Part shown: positions 58,034 to 64,000 of the stretch, piece after piece
Position numbering within the stretch: the first letter of the stretch is position 1
How the letters are laid out: each line of letters starts with the position of its first letter
Origin: Lonicera japonica
Lineage: Eukaryota; Streptophyta; Magnoliopsida; Dipsacales; Caprifoliaceae
Direction of reading: 5' to 3'
Length of the DNA: 64,000 nt
NCBI GenBank assembly: GCA_021464415.1
Contig: CM038469.1
Location: 61,299,650-61,363,649, forward strand
The notes under the pieces: model-generated
What the model saw: only the letters and a program-made list of their open reading frames with translations
The model's database searches: none
What the model was told of the DNA's origin: nothing
Program-made: the position numbers and the translations under genes

Positions 58034-61000
58034 CTAGTTGACAACATCAAGTACCAGCTTACGAGACTTGAGAACGGACCACTTCAGGCGCCTGTAATAA
58101 GCTGCTTGTAGCAAGGCCAAAGACAGTACAAATATCCACTTGAATCCCATCTGCATCATACACCACATATATTCTTGTTATCACTGAATTAACTGTACAA
58201 TGTGGCTTAATCACATCCGTTGATTATACAGGCCATTGGGTATGGGGTGAAATTTGCATAATTATAGTGTGCACATTTATTTAGAATATAATACAAACAA
58301 AATTAGCCCGAAATACATTAAAACTAGCCTGATTGAAAGATAACATACCAGTTTCCTCTCTTCCATTTCGGGTTCTGCAGCCCATGTCAAAAATGTCACA
58401 ACATCTTTACCCATCTACAAAAAAATTGCGAAAGACAATAAGCTTGATGATGATGAAAATGAGTGTAACATATATGCATATACATAGCTTGTAGCAGCAA
58501 ATTTTTTATTACTACTTTGGTGAAATAAGGAAGACTAACCTGAGCCTCAGTTGCAGGGGTACCGTCTTCATACTCAACAGCACCATCATTGAGCATTTTA
58601 GGCATAGCAATGGCTCCCCCAGGGAAGTAAGGATTATAGTGCAACCCTTCCCGGATCTACAATGTCATTAAGGCTTTTCTAATTAAACAAAGAAACATTA
58701 CAGTACCTCTGATTGAAAAACACCAAAGAAGAAAACCCCTATGAAAACAAACGAGATTATACTTAAAATTGATTGACTCCGCAATAACAACAAAAAAAAG
58801 ATTGTATTTTTGTACACGCCCTGATAAAATACTCCATCCATCCCTATTAAGAGGCCATGTTTGACTTTCACATCTTCTAAGAATGCACTAATTTCATCAA
58901 AATCAATGGTTTAGTTTAAAACTTGCTTCCTATCATAGTTTTGGTACATTTATTGAGTTCTGGAAAAGAAAGTTTACTCTTCAATTTGGTACATCCCAAA
59001 AAAGAATAGTGGACTCTTAAATTGGGAAAGAGGGAGTACATTTTTAGATTTTGACCCTCCATTCTGGCACTATCCAATTCCTGGATTTACCACAGCCTAT
59101 AAATATAATCAAGTCAGCACATTTACATCAGCTATATATAGGAAAACCTGATGTGTGACGAGGGTCAATATTTTATGCAAGAATGTACCTTTCACTACCA
59201 AGGAAATTCACAGATAAAAATATAAACAACCGGAGCTAAGTTCTTTCGAATTTGAATATGGGCAGGGAAATGAAACTGAGCCCTTGTCAACTCAAGGTGG
59301 AATAGTCCCTTGGGATTTTGCCATCCCTTGGTCTACAAGGTAAGTTAAACCCAAATAATGGGAACAGGCTATCAACTGCACCTACAGGTTGTCAAAGAAA
59401 AAGGAAGCCCATACAAATTACAAATTATCTTTTTAAGCAAGATGGTAATCATTATGTAGAATTCACATATAATTGCATAAAGGATCATATCACTTCTCCA
59501 TGTGAATATAGAAAGTCATTATGTTTTCATGAAGAAAGAACCAACAAGACTAAGCAGCAGAAGGTACCGAAACACCAGCAGGTGGGTCACGGTAACCAGT
59601 TAGGAGGGCAAATACATAGTTCTGACCATTGTGACGAGCCTGAAAAGACAGAAAGAAATTAATAAGATAAGTTCAACCACTTTGTATTTGATTCACTTCT
59701 TTTCCATGGAAAATGCCCAAAAATTCTTATTTCCCATCGTTAGTGATGTTTGATTGATATGATTTGCCAAGGAATCAATTTTCAGGGTACATCTAGATTT
59801 AGCCTGATTTTTTTTTTCATTTCCCATGGAATCCAAAACCCTCTTCTCCCCTATGTTTTTATTTTCCAAGCAACCATTTTCCATGGAATTCAGTGTTTAC
59901 CATGAAAGCCAACCAATCATAACCATATAAAAAAAGAAAAGAAAAGAAAAGGGGGATTACTTTGGTGATAAGACTTAAATCGGGAGGATATGCCCCTCCA
60001 TTAGCAAACCTAGCAGCCTGCTCATTTGAATACGGCTGAGGAAAACGATCGCTCAGTTTTCCAGGGCGGGTAAACATCTCACCCTCATCATTAGGCCCAT
60101 CAACCACCTCAATCTCAGCAGCCATAGCCTTTGTTTCCTCTTCTGTATACGCCACTCCCACCAAATCACGGTAAGAGATGAGGGACATTGAATGACACGA
60201 TGCACAGACTTGTTGGTACACCTGATGACCACGGCGGATCCTGCTCATGTAAAATTGATCACAATGTTTTAAGAGTCACAGTAACATAAGCTTAACTAAA
60301 CAAGAATATCAAGGCCCCCGTTCATAACTCGAAATTAGAGTTGCCCCCTTGCCCCTTGTTTTCATGATCTTTAGACATTGTCCCCAGCGTGCAGTGGAAT
60401 CTAAAAAAATTACTAACAAATGGGGCACAATATCTAATTTTTATAACGTAATCCTTTCACGTAACCCCCTGTATTTACATAAAAGTCCACAATTATGAAA
60501 ACAGGGGGCTAATTCTCAGTTTGCATATAAAAATATAAAAAATGTGGGTGGGGAGGTTGCGCAAAGCAAATAGCCCGAAAATAAATAATTATCATGGTTC
60601 TACCATTAAGATGAGAGGTTCTTGTATATCCCAATGGATATCAACTGGAAATATGCTAGAGAGGAAGTACTGTAGCTTAATTAAGAAGGCAACAGCCTAC
60701 AACTGTGTATTTTAGTATAGCTTAATTAAGAAAGCAATGCCCACAAGTGTAATTGAGGTTGTGACTCGTGAGGGAAAAAAACAAGGGCAAGGTAGCATAT
60801 GTTTACCAATAGTATTTGCCCCCATCAACGAGAACAAACAAAATCTATATCCATCTATAAATGTCAAATCCTTATCCATATCAGTCTGGACACTAAATTT
60901 ACCTCCAACGTCGCATCCGCCGCATCCACTCAACGTATGCACGATTTAGATAACATATGAATTTCTATTCATTTCTAAAGAGTTTGCATCATTACAAATA

Positions 61001-63319
61001 TTGTTGACGTAATAATTAAAATAAAAGAGTGTCCATTTGCAACATAACACAATATTTTGGATAAATTGAACATTAGATACCCAACTTTTAGAGATAACCT
61101 TAAAATATAATTTTAATTTGTATCTGAAACAATTTAATCATGCAAAACAGTTGAAGACAAAATAATTTAAAATTTCATGAATATGTTGTGGTAGCGATTG
61201 AAACATTCATACCAGCTGAATAATAAACCATACACTAGCCATATAGAAAACTTCAATGTTATTGTAAGTATTACACTCATATATATAAATGTAGCCAAAA
61301 TAATAAAAGTTAAAATCACAAATATGAAATTACTATATATTGTGAAGATTTGGATATAAAAATATCGACAAACATAGAAATCCGTGTTGGATGAAGATAT
61401 ATACTTGTTGGAAACTTCACCGTCCCTATCATTCACTTTTTCGGATATTTAAAAATGTTATCCAAAGCTATTCTTTCAATATTCGTCCGGATCAATGTCT
61501 ACAAAATTCAGATTTGGGTCCAGATTGAATTCATATTTTTAAATATCCATTTACGTCCCAAGCTATGAACCGCAAACAAGCACAAACAAAAAAAATACTT
61601 GGCAAGTTAAAAAAACTCACGAAGCATGGTCGTATGAACTTAGTATGCCTTTGTGGGGCCAAGGATAGCTTGGGCACTCTAAGCCATGCTCAGCCTCATC
61701 AGCCGATGCTATTGTAGCGAAGCTCAAAAGCCCAGATACACCTGCTCCCAGGAGTGCAAATGCTCTCAAGGAATTCATGCCAACTGATCCAGCTCCCTCT
61801 TGATCTTTCTTTGAATTAAGGGATGACAAAATTGGAGGGGCCTGCAAATTAACATATAGATAACAAAGCGTACAGCTTCAAGCGATCAATAATATGTCGA
61901 ATATACAAACTGAAATTAGATTTGATTATAACTTAATAACCAAGTGACCACTGTTATATTTTAATCCAATGCTACAATAGTCACACCTACTATACATCTT
62001 TGATGATTGAAACCTTTATAGGAAGCCGCATTGTGCTCAACGATTGTTATTTTATCTCTTGGTTTAAGTTTGAGTTCATGGACACCCAAAAACTAGAGTA
62101 AGCTCTTGTAAGATAGAGTTAGAGGCTACCTTGGAAGATAAATTTCAGTGACGAAATTAATATTCTAATTGAAATTTGAATAAACTTATAAGAGAAAATA
62201 TTAAATTACAGGAAAAGATAGTTCCTGACAAAATTTCATTAATTACTTTTTTCCACCAATATATTCTAGCTGCTTAGGGTATTTGGCATGCGTGTATTGG
62301 TGATAAGTATTTTAAATTAGATCATCGAAAAGTTTATGTGAACTTGATCTGAAACATGTACTGCATAAAGAGGCTTTATTGCTTGCCTACTAGCGTAACA
62401 ACTGTCAAGGAAATATCCAAACATCTCTATTTTCCCTACAATTTATATGGAGAATTATAGTGACAAAATCCGGACATCTGTATTCTCCCTACTATTTATA
62501 TAGAGCATTATAGGTACAAAATCCAGAATAAATTTTTCATTAGTGACCAAAAAACAAAGACTTTCCCTTCATATCATTGATCAATACAGCATTTCAGGAG
62601 CAGTTAATCTGATGTATCTACCAGCCCCAGTGTCCGAGTTAAGGCAGTAAATCTGATTTACAGAGCCCATTTCATACGATTTGAGGAGCTCGTTTAGGAA
62701 ATGAACCAAAACATTGCTTTGTTTAAGAAGACTCGACGAAACTACAGATCAAATGATGAAAACGAGATGATGAAATATTTAAAAAATATGCTACTATTTT
62801 GATCACAGGACATGGGTAGAATATGATGTTGCCACGTGAGGGAGTAACTTTATATTCGATAGTTCTGAAGGTTTCTGCTGCAGTGATGAAAGCTAATATA
62901 TTCCTTTTCCTTTTGCCACAGACAACTAAAAGGTCTATGAACAGATTTAAGAAGCATATGAAACTTACTTGTAGTGACCCTATTACAAAGCTGGATTTCT
63001 TAAATCCCATTACAAACGCATCAATTGCATTAGTCAAATTCCTATACAAGAACAAATTAAAGGAGGAAAAGATCTTCACAGTAGATTTAGATTTATGGAA
63101 ACCACTGATTCGTTCTCCTAATGCAATACCCCAAAAAGTAGAGACTGACTTACAAACTCAATGAGAACATAAGAGAGCCCTATTAAGTCAAATATGCAAG
63201 CAAGATGCATAAATCAGATACCCATATAAAGGAATTGCAGTTAAGGATAAGATTCTTACAGTGGATTGAGATTGAAATTTTCGTCTCAGTAACTGAGTGA
63301 TTGATCTACCTCCAGCCAT
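58034..63319 (-). CDS. CYC1: Cytochrome c1, mitochondrial complex III heme protein (7 exons)
   Basis: Heme-bearing subunit of the cytochrome bc1 complex; passes electrons from the Rieske protein to cytochrome c on the intermembrane face of the inner mitochondrial membrane. Exons (- strand): 63319-63260, 61841-61621, 60240-59961, 59639-59568, 58656-58540, 58414-58349 and 58150-58034. All junctions are GT-AG and in frame, giving 310 aa. A basic presequence ([19 protein letters not shown]) is followed by a hydrophobic sorting segment (about residues 47-65) and the mature start near [12 protein letters not shown]. The heme motif CASCH is at 106-110, with [10 protein letters not shown] before it. 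GGAIAMPKM carries the probable axial Met 229, and there is a C-terminal membrane anchor (about 276-291) followed by basic [13 protein letters not shown]. Sequence is very close to plant cytochrome c1 throughout. Intron 1 is 1.4 kb. Confidence 0.96.
58832..59036. mobile_element. Stowaway-like MITE in a cytochrome c1 intron
   Basis: A 205-bp element starts CTCCATCCATCCC, ends GGGAAAGAGGGAG (inverted CTCCCTCTTTCCC), and is flanked by TA on both sides (58830-58831 and 59037-59038). The ends match the Stowaway/Tc1-mariner MITE consensus CTCCCTCCGTCCC. It lies in the intron between exons 4 and 5. Confidence 0.75.
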
Positions 63320-64000
63320 TTTACACAATTTCTCTGCTAACATTTTCACCAAAAAAGCAGATATTGAATGATGTAAAAAATTCGCGGATAAGTAATGCTC
63401 AACATTTACTATATCGCAGTAGTGGGTTGGAAGCCCCGGGGGGGTGCATGAAAAGAGTTGAGGTGCTTCAATACTCCAGCGGCAAAGGAGTGGCTAGTGA
63501 CCAAATCTTTTACCCACTAAAGAAAAGGCACAAAACAAAACAAAAGGGCTTCGACAACTGTTACACAACTACTGAATATAATTGTGGGAAACAAGAAGGT
63601 ATCCCAGGTATCTGATGATGAAAGGTCGTTACTTTTCAACAAAAATATCTAAAACAGCACGGCTGACTCATAACAAATAAGCATAAATGTAATGCTCTGG
63701 CAATGCTTTTAAAGCCACACTAAAAGAAAAGTTGCAAACTTCTTGATAGGTTTCATAAGTGCCTTTGGCATGTGTTGATATCTATGAGGGCGTGCCCTCT
63801 CAGCAGCACAATATTCATATCTGCGGGAGATGCGAACAAGGGATTGCCTCTTTGGGGTGTCATTGGCATGTATCGGAGCCTACAACAGGTGGCATCATTG
63901 GCTCGTGTTATAGGCTGCAAGATGGCGCCCTTGGCTTGAAAAAGGCCATGAGGGTGGCATGGGACCATTGTCACAATATGACGACCAGCCATGATTGTTG
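63320..64000. other. Upstream region of cytochrome c1
   Basis: The 5' leader and promoter of the - strand gene must lie here. I see no clear TATA box. The last ~250 bases (from about 63760) are GC-richer, with short GGCATG/GGGCGTGCCC blocks; the one open frame there has no recognisable motif and may be repeat sequence. Confidence 0.4.

Noticed and set aside
59318..59662. 114-codon open frame on the + strand
   Set aside because: It is the antisense of cytochrome c1 exon 4 and its flanking introns.
62823..63164. 113-codon open frame on the + strand
   Set aside because: It lies inside intron 1 of cytochrome c1 on the opposite strand, with no domain and no splice context.
63753..63992. 79-codon open frame on the - strand at the window end
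   Set aside because: No motif is recognisable, and the start lies at the window edge in repeat-like sequence.

Overview
The window is nuclear DNA of a flowering plant, almost certainly a eudicot. It is AT-rich, the genes are split by GT-AG introns, the recognisable proteins are plant types, and most of the rest is MITEs, Mutator-like foldback elements and L1-type LINE remnants. I see no rRNA, tRNA, CRISPR or operon structure.

Five protein-coding genes can be modelled exon by exon. Two are tandem LHT1-type lysine/histidine (amino acid) transporter genes on the + strand (7042-12970 and 18519-23377); each has 8 exons, conserved intron phases and 446 aa. Next is a two-exon TLC-domain membrane protein gene on the - strand (25190-26208), a 5-exon thymidylate kinase on the + strand (51821-55206), and a 7-exon mitochondrial cytochrome c1 on the - strand (58034-63319). 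The last two genes converge.

The 26-50 kb stretch is a transposon graveyard with clear nesting. An 8.6-kb inverted-repeat structure (26366-34942) has arms built from ~125-bp subrepeats. One arm holds a 5'-truncated LINE with a perfect 17-bp target duplication, and the other holds a Tourist MITE. About 50 bp further on is a 2.3-kb Mutator-like foldback with a perfect 9-bp target duplication (35000-37343). Then come a hAT-type MITE (38516-39089), a decayed L1 LINE carrying an LTR remnant (39340-43490), a tandem segmental duplication with two related insertions in its second unit (43446-48180), and a second Mutator-like foldback (48368-49696).

The most notable observation is in the TLC gene. 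Its only intron (25572-25840) is exactly a 261-bp hAT-like MITE plus one copy of its 8-bp target-site duplication. The duplication supplies both exon junctions, so splicing restores the presumed pre-insertion coding sequence without a scar, while an unspliced transcript meets a stop codon at the junction. This has the structure of an intron gained by transposon insertion (introner-like). The 3' end of the same gene also lies in a ~1-kb near-perfect palindrome (24284-25286) that contains a second, inverted copy of the C-terminal coding sequence.
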